DNA of 64,000 bases from Ruminiclostridium papyrosolvens DSM 2782 (GTDB lineage: Bacteria > Bacillota > Clostridia > Acetivibrionales > DSM-1351). Every line of letters starts with the position of its first letter. Within the stretch, counting starts at the first letter, position 1. A model generated the notes under the pieces. It saw nothing but the letters and a program-made list of their open reading frames with translations, searched no databases and was not told the DNA's origin. Location of the stretch: assembly GCF_029318685.1 (NCBI RefSeq), contig NZ_CP119677.1, forward strand, positions 1,652,001 to 1,716,000, given 5' to 3'. Positions 9,330 to 17,262 of the stretch are shown piece after piece. The position numbers and the translations under genes are program-made.

Positions 9330-9416
9330 CAATATCTCTTTTGCCTGCTCATAGGGCATAGTATATCTCTGATTAAGATAACGGAGGGATGCAGCAAGTT
9401 CTCCATCAGGCCCGCC
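9330..9416 (-). CDS. cotJC: cotJC, middle segment (29 codons)
   Basis: On the minus strand 29 codons from 9416 to 9330 encode the CotJC segment beginning GGPDGELAASLRYLNQRYT and ending KEIL. Upstream of 9417 the frame is not CotJC, and after 9330 it is not CotJC either, so this is an isolated internal piece. Joined to the segment at 14186-14100 across the shared GGCGGGCC it reads in frame, ITQLGGPDGELAASL, as in CotJC of other spore formers. CotJC is a manganese-catalase-like spore coat protein made in the mother cell. Confidence 0.9.
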
Positions 9417-9417
9417 G
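9409..9417. repeat. Left attachment core of the GH44-carrying element
   Basis: GGCCCGCCG here is repeated exactly at 14092-14100. Just inside the element, 9417-9432 and the reverse complement of 14076-14091 match at 14 of 16 bases (GGATTTCATGTTTTTA against GGATTTTATGTTTTTT), forming inverted arms around each core. This is the layout expected of large serine recombinase sites. Confidence 0.88.
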
Positions 9418-9499
9418 GATTTCATGTTTTTACAAATTCACCCTATTAACACAATGATGCAAATAAGAAGAAATTTTAACAATATATTACTTTAATTTA

Positions 9500-9508
9500 T
9501 GATATAAT
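9500..9508 (+). promoter_or_regulatory. Possible extended -10 promoter for GH44
   Basis: TGATATAAT is an extended -10 (TG, one base, TATAAT) about 160 bases upstream of the GH44 start. The -35 position (around CAATAT) is poor, which fits an extended -10 or activator-dependent promoter. The long leader between it and the gene is unexplained. Confidence 0.4.
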
Positions 9509-9665
9509 TTAAGTTACAACATATTAAAAATATGTTAAAAACAAGAATTAAATTATCATTTGCAATATTAGGGGTAGAATTCGAAAAGAAAGGGGGATTT
9601 TAGTGTTAACCATTTACCCCAATGTCTGCCGATGAGTAAAAAACATAAAAGGAGACTTGAGTTAA

Positions 9666-12251
9666 ATGACGAAAGTATCAAAAATGAGAAAGGTTGGGGC
9701 ATTACTTGCTGGATCTGCATTGCTTTTTACAACCATGATTCCGGCAAGCTTCTCTTCCGTAGCTGCCAGTGAAGCGATAAATGTAAGTATAGACACAACT
9801 GCTGAGAGAACTGCAATCAGCCCATATATTTATGGAGGAAACTGGGAGTTCAATAATGCTAAATTAACTTCAAAAAGATTTGGCGGAAACAGAACAACAG
9901 GTTACAACTGGGAAAATAACTTCTCCAACGCAGGTAGCGACTGGCAACAGTCCAGCGACACTTATATGTTGACAAACCCCAAAATTCCACAAGAAAAATG
10001 GGGTGAACCGGGAGTAGCAATAACTGATTTTCAGGATAAAAACCTTGCAGCAGGCGAACCATATTCATTGGTAACCTTGCAGGCAGCAGGATATGTTGCT
10101 GCTGATGCAAATGGAACTGTAGCAGAAGATGAAGTAGCACCTTCAGCAAGATGGAAAGAGGTAAAATTCAAAAAGGATGGGCCTTTATCACTTACTCCGG
10201 ATACGACTGACAATTATGTATACATGGATGAGTTGGTAAACTTCCTTGTAAATAAATACGGAGCTGCCTCTACAGCAACAGGAATAAAAGGCTACGCTAT
10301 TGACAATGAGCCTGCTCTATGGCCGAGCACACACCCAAGAATTCACCCTAAACAGCCAACTTGTGCAGAAGTGGTTGATAAGAATATCAACCTTGCAAAA
10401 GCTGTAAAAGGTGTGGACCCAAGTGCAGAAACCTTTGGACTTGTGGCATACGGATTTGCAGCATACAATGAATTCCAGTCTGCAACTGATTGGAAGAGTT
10501 TAAAGGGCGATTACACATGGTTCCTTGATTATTATCTGGACAGCATGAAAAAGGCTTCTACTGAAGCAGGAACACGTTTAGTAGATGCTCTTGATCTTCA
10601 CTGGTATCCAGAGGCAAAGGGTGGAGAACAAAGAATATGTTTTGGCGAAGACCCGACAAACATATTGTGTAACAAAGCTCGTCTGCAGGCAGCGAGAACA
10701 TTATGGGATCCTACATATAAAGAGGACAGTTGGATAGCACAGTATTGCAGTTTTGGACTTCCTTTAATACCAAAAGTACAAGAGTCCATAGACAAATACA
10801 ATCCGGGAACAAAGCTTGCTTTCACAGAATACTCCTATGGAGCAGATGATCATATAACTGGTGGTATAGCTGAAGCTGATGTATTGGGTGTATTCGGCAA
10901 ATACGGTGTTTACCTTGCAACAGTTTGGGGTGGAGGAACTTACACAGCAGCTGGTGTAAACATGTATACAAACTATGATGGTAATGGTTCAAAATATGGA
11001 GATACAAAGGTAAAAGCAGAAACTTCTGACGTAGAAAATACTTCAGTATATGCTTCTGTTGACTCAAAAGACGATTCAAAATTGCATGTAATCTTAATAA
11101 ATAAAAATTATGATAGTCCTATGACAGTTAACTTTGGCATAAACGGTGACAAACAGTATACATCAGGAAGAGTATGGTCCTTTGACAGAAGCAGCGCAAA
11201 CATAACAGAAAAAGATTCAATAAATGCTATTAACGCCAACAAATTAACTTATACAATACCTGCATTAACCGTATGCCACATAGTGCTTGATTCAAGTAAC
11301 TCTGCTGTAGTTTACGGTGATGTTAATAAAGATGGAGCTATAGATTCTATAGATTATGCACAATTTAAGAAAATATTGTTAAACCCCGATTCTAGTTATG
11401 ATAAAGCATGTGATTTAAACCTTGATAATGCTGTTGACGCAGTTGACTATGGATTACTAAAACAATACTTACTTGGAAAAATACAAACACTACCATACAC
11501 AACAATAACAGAAAACAAACCACCGGTAGCAGCTTTTACAGTATCACCAAAAGAAGCATTTACCGGAGATAATATAAATTTCGATGCGACAGCTTCAACT
11601 GACCCTGATGGAAAAGTTCATATTTATTCTTGGGATTTCGGTGACGGTAAAGAAGGTTCCGGCTCAACAATTGTCCATAAGTACAAAGCTCCCGGAACAT
11701 ATACAGTCAAATTAACGGCAATAGATGAAAAAGGTCTGTCAAATTCAGTGACAGATACAGTTACAATAACTTCAGCTACAGGGGATAATGCTGACGTTAA
11801 CTTTGAAGATGGAGAATTACACGGTTTTACAACAAATGAAAGCACTACAACAAAATTATCAGTTACCTCTGAGAAGGCTTTCCAGGGAAACAAGTCCCTT
11901 AAATGGGAAGCTGTGGGTTCAAAAGACGGTAAAGTAGATGCTGAAATAAACAGCAGCGTACCTGTTTTAAAACCCGGACAAACAATGACCTTCAGAGTTT
12001 GGATTCCGGAAGGAGCTCCAATAAAATCTATTCAGCCGTATGTAATGCCACATAACGCTGATTGGACAGCAATGGAATGGAATTCATCATGGAAGGGCTA
12101 CGACATGGTAAAGAAAGGTGACTGGAATGAATTTACAGTTACACTTCCTCTTACTACAGATGTTAGTTTAACTCAGCATCAGTTTGGTATTCAGGTTGAA
12201 ACATCTGCAGAAGGCAACTTTACAATGTATGTAGATTCAATTGACTGGTAA
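9666..12251 (+). CDS. Cellulosomal GH44 endoglucanase/xyloglucanase (dockerin, PKD, CBM44-like)
   Basis: This 861-residue secreted glycoside hydrolase cuts beta-1,4-glucans such as xyloglucan or cellulose outside the cell. Layout: signal peptide (about 1-35); GH44 domain (about 38-545) with RFGGNRTTGYNWENN near its start, probable acid/base E215 in IDNEPALW, DLHWYPE (310-316), and probable nucleophile E388 in FTEYSYG; type I dockerin (about 549-610) with two calcium-binding repeats (DVNKDGAIDSIDY and DLNLDNAVDAVDY); PKD domain (about 618-702); and a C-terminal module (about 705-861) fitting the CBM44 that accompanies GH44-PKD enzymes. The dockerin should plug it into a cellulosome scaffoldin. 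The organisation is close to Cel44O of R. cellulolyticum as I recall it. AAAGGAGA sits 10 bases before ATG 9666. It is the only cargo gene of the right cotJC element. Confidence 0.93.
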   Translation: MTKVSKMRKVGALLAGSALLFTTMIPASFSSVAASEAINVSIDTTAERTAISPYIYGGNWEFNNAKLTSKRFGGNRTTGYNWENNFSNAGSDWQQSSDTYMLTNPKIPQEKWGEPGVAITDFQDKNLAAGEPYSLVTLQAAGYVAADANGTVAEDEVAPSARWKEVKFKKDGPLSLTPDTTDNYVYMDELVNFLVNKYGAASTATGIKGYAIDNEPALWPSTHPRIHPKQPTCAEVVDKNINLAKAVKGVDPSAETFGLVAYGFAAYNEFQSATDWKSLKGDYTWFLDYYLDSMKKASTEAGTRLVDALDLHWYPEAKGGEQRICFGEDPTNILCNKARLQAARTLWDPTYKEDSWIAQYCSFGLPLIPKVQESIDKYNPGTKLAFTEYSYGADDHITGGIAEADVLGVFGKYGVYLATVWGGGTYTAAGVNMYTNYDGNGSKYGDTKVKAETSDVENTSVYASVDSKDDSKLHVILINKNYDSPMTVNFGINGDKQYTSGRVWSFDRSSANITEKDSINAINANKLTYTIPALTVCHIVLDSSNSAVVYGDVNKDGAIDSIDYAQFKKILLNPDSSYDKACDLNLDNAVDAVDYGLLKQYLLGKIQTLPYTTITENKPPVAAFTVSPKEAFTGDNINFDATASTDPDGKVHIYSWDFGDGKEGSGSTIVHKYKAPGTYTVKLTAIDEKGLSNSVTDTVTITSATGDNADVNFEDGELHGFTTNESTTTKLSVTSEKAFQGNKSLKWEAVGSKDGKVDAEINSSVPVLKPGQTMTFRVWIPEGAPIKSIQPYVMPHNADWTAMEWNSSWKGYDMVKKGDWNEFTVTLPLTTDVSLTQHQFGIQVETSAEGNFTMYVDSIDW

Positions 12252-12266
12252 TATAAGCATCTTAAA

Positions 12267-12303
12267 AAGCTCTGAAGCGCTTAAATCGCTTCAGAGCTTT
12301 TTT
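12267..12303 (+). terminator. Rho-independent terminator after GH44
   Basis: The inverted repeat AAGCTCTGAAGCG / CGCTTCAGAGCTT surrounds a 7-base loop and is followed by a run of Ts to 12303. It begins 15 bases after the GH44 stop, so the gene is monocistronic. Confidence 0.9.
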
Positions 12304-12364
12304 GCATGAATAGCTTTATTCACAAAAGAGCTTTACCCCCATATTATATATATGGGGTGAGTTT

Positions 12365-12493
12365 ATGACCAAAAAGGAAATACTTGATGAAGTTATCGAA
12401 ATTCTTATAAAAAGAGCCTTGGAAGAAAAAACAATAGATTCAAGGGGTGAAAAAGAAAATGGAGTATATTCCTCCTCTGGTTACGGCAAATAG
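12365..12493 (+). CDS. Small protein overlapping the start of recombinase 2
   Basis: A 42-residue frame starts at ATG 12365, preceded by GGGGTGAG, and overlaps the recombinase 2 start in another frame, which suggests translational coupling. The N-terminal half is strongly helical and charged (MTKKEILDEVIEILIKRALE). No family is recognised. By position next to a recombinase it is a candidate regulatory or directionality partner. Confidence 0.5.
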   Translation: MTKKEILDEVIEILIKRALEEKTIDSRGEKENGVYSSSGYGK

Positions 12494-14072
12494 ATTTGAA
12501 CAGTATAATGATATCAAAAATTCCATAGGGGAAGTCGGCTTGGAAGTAGGAGGATACATACGAATATCAACTAAAAAAGACAGTCAAATAACTTCAATAG
12601 AAAATCAAAAAAAATATATATTAGAATGGGCAAGTGTTAATGGCTATAAAATAATAGATTTTTACATAGACATGAAAACCGGTGCGTACAGTTATCAGAG
12701 GCAGGAAATGGTAAAGATGAAAAACGATATTTCCTCCGGGAAAATAAAAGGAATTGTTTCAAAGGAAATATCCCGAACCTCACGTGACATACTTGACATA
12801 ATTGAACTTAAAAGGAGCCTTGCAAATCAAGGAGCTTTTTTTATTTCAATAAAGGAAGGTTATGACAGCAGGACTGACGATGATGAGTTTCTTTTGATAA
12901 TACATGCGGGACTTGCGCAAAAGGAGAGAAAAGTAACCGGTTCAAGAGTTAAAATAACACAGATGATAAAAGCACGAGAAGGTAAAACCAATGTACCGAT
13001 ACCGGCTTTTGGGTACAAGCTGTCTTCTGACGGACAGCATATTATTATTAATCCTTCAACAGCAGAGGTATACAAAATAATAGTTGATAAATTTCTTGAA
13101 GGCTGGGGCAGGCTTAAAATATGCAAATATCTTAGCTCAAAAGGAATAAGGACAAACAGAGGAAATGCCAGTTGGAGTACCAATTCCATATATGCAATTC
13201 TGACAAACCCCGTATACCTTGGTATAACCATGTATAACGTAACTCTGACAGTGCGGGACGATACAGGAAAGGCAAAAAGAATGGTAAGACCGCGTGAACA
13301 ATGGATTGTACGGGAGAATACTCATCAGCCCCTTATTACAAAAGAAAAATTTGATAGAATTCAACGAATAATTCAAGATAAAAAACAAAAAGACCAAAAG
13401 GAATGGAGCTGTACCAAGAAGTACCTTTTATCAGGGCTTGTTTACTGCGGTTCCTGCGGCAGTAAATTATACGGGGGAAAATTTCCTAAAAAGGAGGCAA
13501 AGTTGAAAAACAAGTCAGAAAGAACGCCGGAGGACTACTATTATTATTACTTTGATAGAAAGACATCAGGGCTATGTGGTAACAGTAAAGCAAATTACCA
13601 CATGGATATTCTTGAAAAAAAGGTAATTGAAAAGGTAAAGGAAATTCTTTTGTCCTATGACAAATTGGATGAAAGAATTAATAAGAAACAGTTCCTTTAC
13701 GAAAAAGGGTTTACAAGAGAAAAAATTGAGCATCAGCGACTTCAAGACAAGCTTGAAGCAGTTGCAAATGCAATAAGAAGACAACAGGCGGCATACGAGG
13801 AAGAAGTAATTACAATAGATGAATACAAAACACGGTTGGAGGAGCTTCGGCGTGAAAAGCTTTCACTGGAGGGCAGAATTGAAAAAATAAACACCATACC
13901 TGTAAAATCAAGTTCCTTAGAGCTGATAAACAAGGTAAAGGCTATTATATTCAATTTACATAATGCGGATTCGGATTTTCAATATGAAATAATTAGAAAA
14001 TTAATAAACAAGATATATATATATGATAATTGCTTTCTTGAATTTGAATATACTTTTAATGAATCAAATTAA
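12459..14072 (+). CDS. Large serine recombinase 2 (cotJC right element)
   Basis: This 537-residue recombinase has its resolvase motif GGYIRISTKKD (nucleophile about S37) after an unusual 30-residue N-terminal extension. A Recombinase domain and a zinc-ribbon segment starting LVYCGSCGSKLYGG follow, then a long C-terminal coiled coil. I prefer ATG 12459, with GGGGTG nine bases upstream, over GTG 12447, which overlaps that site. The stop codon is 20 bases from the right attachment core, and a cotJC segment ends immediately beyond at 14073. It should catalyse excision of the 4.68 kb GH44-carrying element. Confidence 0.93.
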   Translation: MEYIPPLVTANRFEQYNDIKNSIGEVGLEVGGYIRISTKKDSQITSIENQKKYILEWASVNGYKIIDFYIDMKTGAYSYQRQEMVKMKNDISSGKIKGIVSKEISRTSRDILDIIELKRSLANQGAFFISIKEGYDSRTDDDEFLLIIHAGLAQKERKVTGSRVKITQMIKAREGKTNVPIPAFGYKLSSDGQHIIINPSTAEVYKIIVDKFLEGWGRLKICKYLSSKGIRTNRGNASWSTNSIYAILTNPVYLGITMYNVTLTVRDDTGKAKRMVRPREQWIVRENTHQPLITKEKFDRIQRIIQDKKQKDQKEWSCTKKYLLSGLVYCGSCGSKLYGGKFPKKEAKLKNKSERTPEDYYYYYFDRKTSGLCGNSKANYHMDILEKKVIEKVKEILLSYDKLDERINKKQFLYEKGFTREKIEHQRLQDKLEAVANAIRRQQAAYEEEVITIDEYKTRLEELRREKLSLEGRIEKINTIPVKSSSLELINKVKAIIFNLHNADSDFQYEIIRKLINKIYIYDNCFLEFEYTFNESN

Positions 14073-14091
14073 TTAAAAAAACATAAAATCC

Positions 14092-14100
14092 GGCCCGCCG
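14092..14100. repeat. Right attachment core of the GH44-carrying element
   Basis: This is the second copy of GGCCCGCCG, inside cotJC codons 29-32. The inner inverted arm occupies 14076-14091. If the arms are placed symmetrically the centre of the crossover falls on the CC at repeat positions 4-5. Confidence 0.88.
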
Positions 14101-14186
14101 AGTTGTGTTATTATAACTTTTGCAAGAGCTGCATTTGGTCTGGCTATTTTAACAGGATATTGCAATTTCTTTTCATAAATCCACAT
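14092..14186 (-). CDS. cotJC: cotJC, first segment (codons 1-32)
   Basis: Spore coat protein CotJC, N-terminal piece. ATG 14186 lies five bases after the cotJB stop, with GGGAGG as ribosome binding site inside the cotJB end. The translation begins MWIYEKKLQYPVKIARPN and continues to ITQLGGP, as in CotJC. As it stands the frame then runs through element DNA for a few codons and stops at 14073, giving a useless 37-residue peptide. Joining across the 9 bp repeat continues the true sequence with the segment at 9416-9330. The remaining C-terminal part, including most of the manganese-binding ferritin-like domain, lies outside the window. Confidence 0.92.
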
Positions 14187-14191
14187 GTATA

Positions 14192-14677
14192 TTAAACCTC
14201 CCGTCCTATTTCCCATGGCCATGGATTCTCAATCCATCTCCATGTTGATAAATCGTTATCCATGTGAGTGGCAGTCAGAGGGCCAAACCTCTTTGTAAAT
14301 TCAGACTCCAGCTTATTCTTCATTTCACGGTACTGTTTAAAGTATGCCAGTGCTGTTTTATCGGTGGGATGGGTATTGAGAAACAAACCTACTTCGACAC
14401 AGGCAAATTCATAAGCCTGAACCTTCCAAAGCAGTGCTTCACGTTCATTCATAGGCTTTGATTTGCTGGTCATGCCCATGTTTCCCATACCGCCGCAATC
14501 ATTCATGCCACCCATATTGTTCATGCCACCCATATTGTTCATGCCACCCATATTGTTCATGCCACCCATATGGTCCATACCACCCATATGGTCCATACCA
14601 CCCATATGGTCCATACCACCCATATTGTCTTTACCTGCCATATTACCCATACCGCCAACACCGGTGTTAGTATTCAT
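14192..14677 (-). CDS. cotJB: Spore coat protein CotJB with Gly-Met repeat arm
   Basis: This 161-residue coat protein is made in the mother cell. The C-terminal half is the CotJB domain (LLWKVQAYEFACVEVGLFL, then HPTDKTALAYF and a terminal PWPWE motif). The first 70 or so residues are an extra arm of about ten repeats of the type GGM-N/D-H/N-M, rich in Gly, Met, Asn and Asp, which ordinary CotJB proteins of about 90 residues lack. The start ATG 14677 overlaps the end of cotJA by 11 bases, so the two are translationally coupled. It is the second gene of the cotJABC operon. Confidence 0.92.
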   Translation of the reverse strand: MNTNTGVGGMGNMAGKDNMGGMDHMGGMDHMGGMDHMGGMNNMGGMNNMGGMNNMGGMNDCGGMGNMGMTSKSKPMNEREALLWKVQAYEFACVEVGLFLNTHPTDKTALAYFKQYREMKNKLESEFTKRFGPLTATHMDNDLSTWRWIENPWPWEIGREV

Positions 14678-14879
14678 TCCTGTTTCCCCCTCCCAAGAAA
14701 GGCTTATCCAAAGCCGGGAAAAGAGTACCTCTGTCTAATCCTTCATTTACATCATAAGGCCTTTCCCATACCTGATCAGGCACATAGGCCATAGCGATAG
14801 CTATCTTAGCAGGATTAAAGGGTTTTATAGGACTTTTGTCTCTTTCCTGATAACCGTATTCATTTACCAAGTCACCCAT
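14667..14879 (-). CDS. cotJA: Spore coat-associated protein CotJA
   Basis: This 70-residue protein carries the CotJA signature: AMAYVPDQVWE, a GLDRGTLFPALDKPF block, and an otherwise polar composition. It is the first gene of the minus-strand cotJA-cotJB-cotJC operon, with AAGGAGA a few bases before ATG 14879. In Bacillus the operon is under mother-cell sigma-E; I could not identify a convincing sigma-E promoter in the 190 bases upstream. Confidence 0.92.
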   Translation of the reverse strand: MGDLVNEYGYQERDKSPIKPFNPAKIAIAMAYVPDQVWERPYDVNEGLDRGTLFPALDKPFLGGGNRNEY

Positions 14880-15069
14880 TATTCTTCTCCTTTCAAATAA
14901 AACGAATAACTTTCTCTATTTATAGAATATGAAGATACAATGGTATGGGTTACATAATATCGAATAAAATGAATTTATGTATTAGGTTTAAGTATTTTCT
15001 TGACAGGAAATATCTTACAAGTGTAATATTTAAGATAAAATAACCAGTTCTTATGAGGAGGAATCTGTT

Positions 15070-16002
15070 TTGAATAAGCCTTCAAGAAAAGTTGTGACAG
15101 TACTTGTATCTATTACATGTGTTTTTGCTTTAGTAATTATTTTGGTATTTGCTACCAAGGGGAATACTCCCGGAGCTTTTGATAATAGTGCAAAGATAAA
15201 CGCAAAAGGGCAAGTCTATAATGCAGATTACTTATTTGAAAACAAAACTCCTTATGTGGGAAACAACAGCAAGGTTTTACATATTGTCGGAAACCTGCAG
15301 TTTAATAACTACATAGAAAAAGTATCACTTCAAACTGATAAAACTCCTTACGGAGTAACAGTCAACTATGATTTTCAAAATGTGGCTAATGGGGATTTCC
15401 AAAAGGCAAAAATAGAAAACGAAGAACGATTAAAACTTGCTTTTAAAAGAAACGCAGCAATGATGTTTTGTCTTATAGAAAATCTGGACATGCTAACATT
15501 TAGCTGTCGCACAATAAAAGGGACGGCTGAGTACGGATTTACCAGAAAAGAAGTACAAAAAGATTATAATGAAGATTTGAAAGAATATTCAAAGGATAAA
15601 AACAAGTTTGGCAGCTTTGCAATTACATTGAATAATGACAATATTATTGTACATTCAATGAAAAAATACTCTCCTGCCATGTCAAGTATATTTGGTTTGA
15701 AAATCATGTCTGCCTATGAAGGGAAAGCAGATAATATAAGATATACAGCCACGGAGGGTACACTAATGAGAGACATTAGTTCCGAAAATCGAGGAAAGAC
15801 ACTGACAGTTCCGGCGAATACGCCTATATACTGGAGTCCCTTGACCGGATATGATACAAGTTTAAAAACTGATAAAATTATTGTTAAAGTTGAAGCCCTT
15901 AACCAAGGGATAAAGATTGCGGAGCAAAAAGTTTGTATTAACAAGGATGGTTTAATGTATTCTATAGAAGAAAATACCAATGTGCTGGCAGATTTACAAT
16001 AA
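15070..16002 (+). CDS. DUF4825-like membrane-anchored protein
   Basis: This 310-residue protein has one N-terminal membrane anchor (about residues 8-28) and an outward-facing domain that begins YLFENKTPYVGNNSKVLHI. That resembles the DUF4825 domain found in some Firmicutes membrane proteins, including BlaR1-like ones. No enzyme motif is visible and its function is unknown. It starts at TTG 15070 behind GAGGAGGAAT and runs divergently from cotJABC. It sits between two mother-cell loci, so a sporulation role is possible but unproven. Confidence 0.65.
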   Translation: MNKPSRKVVTVLVSITCVFALVIILVFATKGNTPGAFDNSAKINAKGQVYNADYLFENKTPYVGNNSKVLHIVGNLQFNNYIEKVSLQTDKTPYGVTVNYDFQNVANGDFQKAKIENEERLKLAFKRNAAMMFCLIENLDMLTFSCRTIKGTAEYGFTRKEVQKDYNEDLKEYSKDKNKFGSFAITLNNDNIIVHSMKKYSPAMSSIFGLKIMSAYEGKADNIRYTATEGTLMRDISSENRGKTLTVPANTPIYWSPLTGYDTSLKTDKIIVKVEALNQGIKIAEQKVCINKDGLMYSIEENTNVLADLQ

Positions 16003-16115
16003 AATATTAAAATATTTATATTTGGACACGCATTATTTTTTTATTTTATCATAGAATGGAAAGGTACACTATTTTTGAGGTGTTAATTACTTCATTATCA
16101 TAGGGGGTGCCTTGC

Positions 16116-16458
16116 TTGATAGATATACTATTTTCAACTATCTTTGATGTATTAAGCAATTTTTTTGTAATGATTGGCTACGTATCAAATGTGAATTCCT
16201 TCCCCCAGCCATTAAAACCGGAGGAGGAACAATACTATGTTGAGGCATACAAAAATGGTAGTGAGGATGCAAGAAATATTCTTATAGAAAGAAACTTGAG
16301 ACTTGTTGCACACATTGTAAAAAAATACGGTTCGTGCGGCAGCGACAGTGATGATCTTATATCAATAGGTACTATTGGCCTAATTAAGGCAATATCTACA
16401 TTCAACATGGATAAAGGAACCCGTCTTGCTACATATGCTGCCAGGTGCATAGAAAATG
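16116..16458 (+). CDS. sigK: sigK, first segment (codons 1-114)
   Basis: N-terminal part of the late mother-cell sigma factor sigma-K. It has the hydrophobic pro-sequence (MIDILFSTIFDVLSNFF), the SFPQPL start of the mature protein, NLRLVAHIVKKY and DLISIGTIGLIKAI of region 2, and LATYAARCIEN. At ATAGAAAATG the reading frame leaves sigma-K and runs 25 codons through element DNA to a stop at 16532. I chose TTG 16116, eight bases after TAGGGGG; GTG 16107 overlaps that site. The pro-sequence implies processing by a SpoIVFB-type protease. Joined to the segments at 23048 and 27563 it gives a 236-residue protein (B. subtilis sigma-K is about 241). Confidence 0.95.
16454..16458. repeat. Left attachment core of the CODH-carrying sigK element
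   Basis: AAATG is shared with 23044-23048. The inner arm at 16461-16485 matches the reverse complement of the bases just left of 23041 at 19 of 25 positions, including ACAC, CGG and AACATT blocks. From memory the B. subtilis skin recombination core is AATGA at the corresponding place in sigK, so the same target codons appear to be used. Confidence 0.85.
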
Positions 16459-16491
16459 CTATTCTCACACAACGGAAACATTTTATATATG

Positions 16492-17262
16492 TTAAATATA
16501 GTACTCTGTCTTATCAGGGTCTTTCATATTAAATTCGGAGAATACCCTGTCACGGATTTTCAGAAAATCATGACTGGTTCTGTCACGTTTTCTCGCCAAC
16601 GGAACACTGACAATTGACTTAATTTTGCCGGGATTAGGCGTCATAATAACAATCCTGTCAGCAAGAAATACAGCTTCTTCAATATCATGAGTAACAAAAA
16701 TAATGGTCTTTTTTTGCTGTTCCCAGATATTTGAGATTTCATCCTGCATTTTAAGTCTTGTTAATGCATCCAAAGCACCGAAAGGCTCATCCATAAAAAT
16801 AATTTCAGGGTCAACAGCCAGAGCACGGGCTATTGCAACACGCTGCTGCATACCGCCTGATAACTGGGAGGGGTGACTTTTGCTGAATTTCGAGAGTCCT
16901 ACCAAATCAATGTATTTACTGGCGATATCATGTCTGTCTTTTTTTGATAGCTTTTTACTTTCCAAACCCAATTCTACATTTTTTTGCACCGACCTCCAAG
17001 GCAGAAGACCATAGTTCTGAAAAATGGTTACATTGCTGATGCAAGGCTCCAAGACCTGTTTGCCGTCTATTTCAATACTTCCGCTGTTAACCTTTTCAAA
17101 GCCTGCAACGGAGTTCAGAAGTGTAGTCTTACCGCAACCGCTTGGGCCAAGGAGGCATATAAACTCTCCTTTTTCAATTTGCAAGGATACGTGGTCCAAG
17201 GCTTTAAAAGTTGAATTATTTTGAAAATATTCCTTTGAAACATCCTTAATATCAATGAACAT
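16492..17262 (-). CDS. ABC transporter ATP-binding protein (SsuB/TauB type)
   Basis: This 256-residue ATPase powers the importer encoded with it. Walker A is GPSGCGKTT, the signature [15 protein letters not shown], Walker [14 protein letters not shown], and the switch histidine is in VTHDIEE. This matches the nitrate/sulfonate/taurine (NitT/TauT) family. I chose ATG 17262, preceded by GGAGGTAACA. The 5' end overlaps the end of the permease gene by 11 bases. Its stop codon lies 34 bases from the left attachment core, the first gene inside the element. Confidence 0.9.
   Translation of the reverse strand: MFIDIKDVSKEYFQNNSTFKALDHVSLQIEKGEFICLLGPSGCGKTTLLNSVAGFEKVNSGSIEIDGKQVLEPCISNVTIFQNYGLLPWRSVQKNVELGLESKKLSKKDRHDIASKYIDLVGLSKFSKSHPSQLSGGMQQRVAIARALAVDPEIIFMDEPFGALDALTRLKMQDEISNIWEQQKKTIIFVTHDIEEAVFLADRIVIMTPNPGKIKSIVSVPLARKRDRTSHDFLKIRDRVFSEFNMKDPDKTEYYI

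Larger units (their letters stand above)
1..9331. mobile_element. Left cotJC-interrupting element (partial; left end off window)
   Basis: The middle piece of cotJC (minus strand) runs down to codon TTG at 9332-9330 and then reads YKCI and a stop, while CotJC proteins continue with a ferritin-like D-I-G-T-E-E segment. The break, at about 9320-9331, lies 10-20 bases beyond the stop of recombinase 1. I could not find the rest of cotJC on either strand to the left, so the other end of this element should lie beyond position 1, which makes it over 9.3 kb. Cargo in view: hypothetical protein, glycyl-radical enzyme and activase, HAD lipoprotein, inosose-synthase-like cyclase. Its extent to position 1 is an inference; the sequence could also contain a rearrangement. 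Confidence 0.6.
9311..9665. other. Region between recombinase 1 and the GH44 gene
   Basis: This stretch holds the left cotJC break (about 9320-9331), the cotJC middle segment, the attachment core, and from 9433 an AT-rich upstream region of the GH44 gene. I see no other gene. Confidence 0.7.
9409..14100. mobile_element. Right cotJC-interrupting element carrying GH44
   Basis: The unit between the two 9 bp direct repeats is 4683 bp. It contains the cellulosomal GH44 gene, a 42-codon small frame and recombinase 2, whose stop codon lies 20 bases from the right core. Removing it fuses cotJC codons 1-32 to the middle segment with no change of frame. There are no phage structural genes, replication genes or transposase. 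It is therefore a compact non-phage intervening element like the small skin-type elements known from sporulation genes. Whether it excises, and when, is inferred. Confidence 0.88.

Noticed and set aside
14073-14186. cotJC as a simple pseudogene of 37 codons
   Set aside because: The missing next part lies at 9416-9330, and the ends carry an exact 9 bp repeat with inverted arms, so an excisable interruption explains it better.
14463-14738. Pro-Ile-rich repeat frames on the plus strand
   Set aside because: They are antisense to the cotJB repeats and have no ribosome binding sites.
14880-15069. Sigma-E promoter for cotJABC
   Set aside because: TTCATATT-like -35 boxes are present, but no CATACAAT-like -10 lies at the right spacing, so no promoter is claimed.
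16107-16532. 141-codon frame read as a complete short sigma factor
   Set aside because: Only the first 114 codons from TTG 16116 match sigma-K. The tail is element DNA past the AAATG core, and the rest of the protein continues at 23048.
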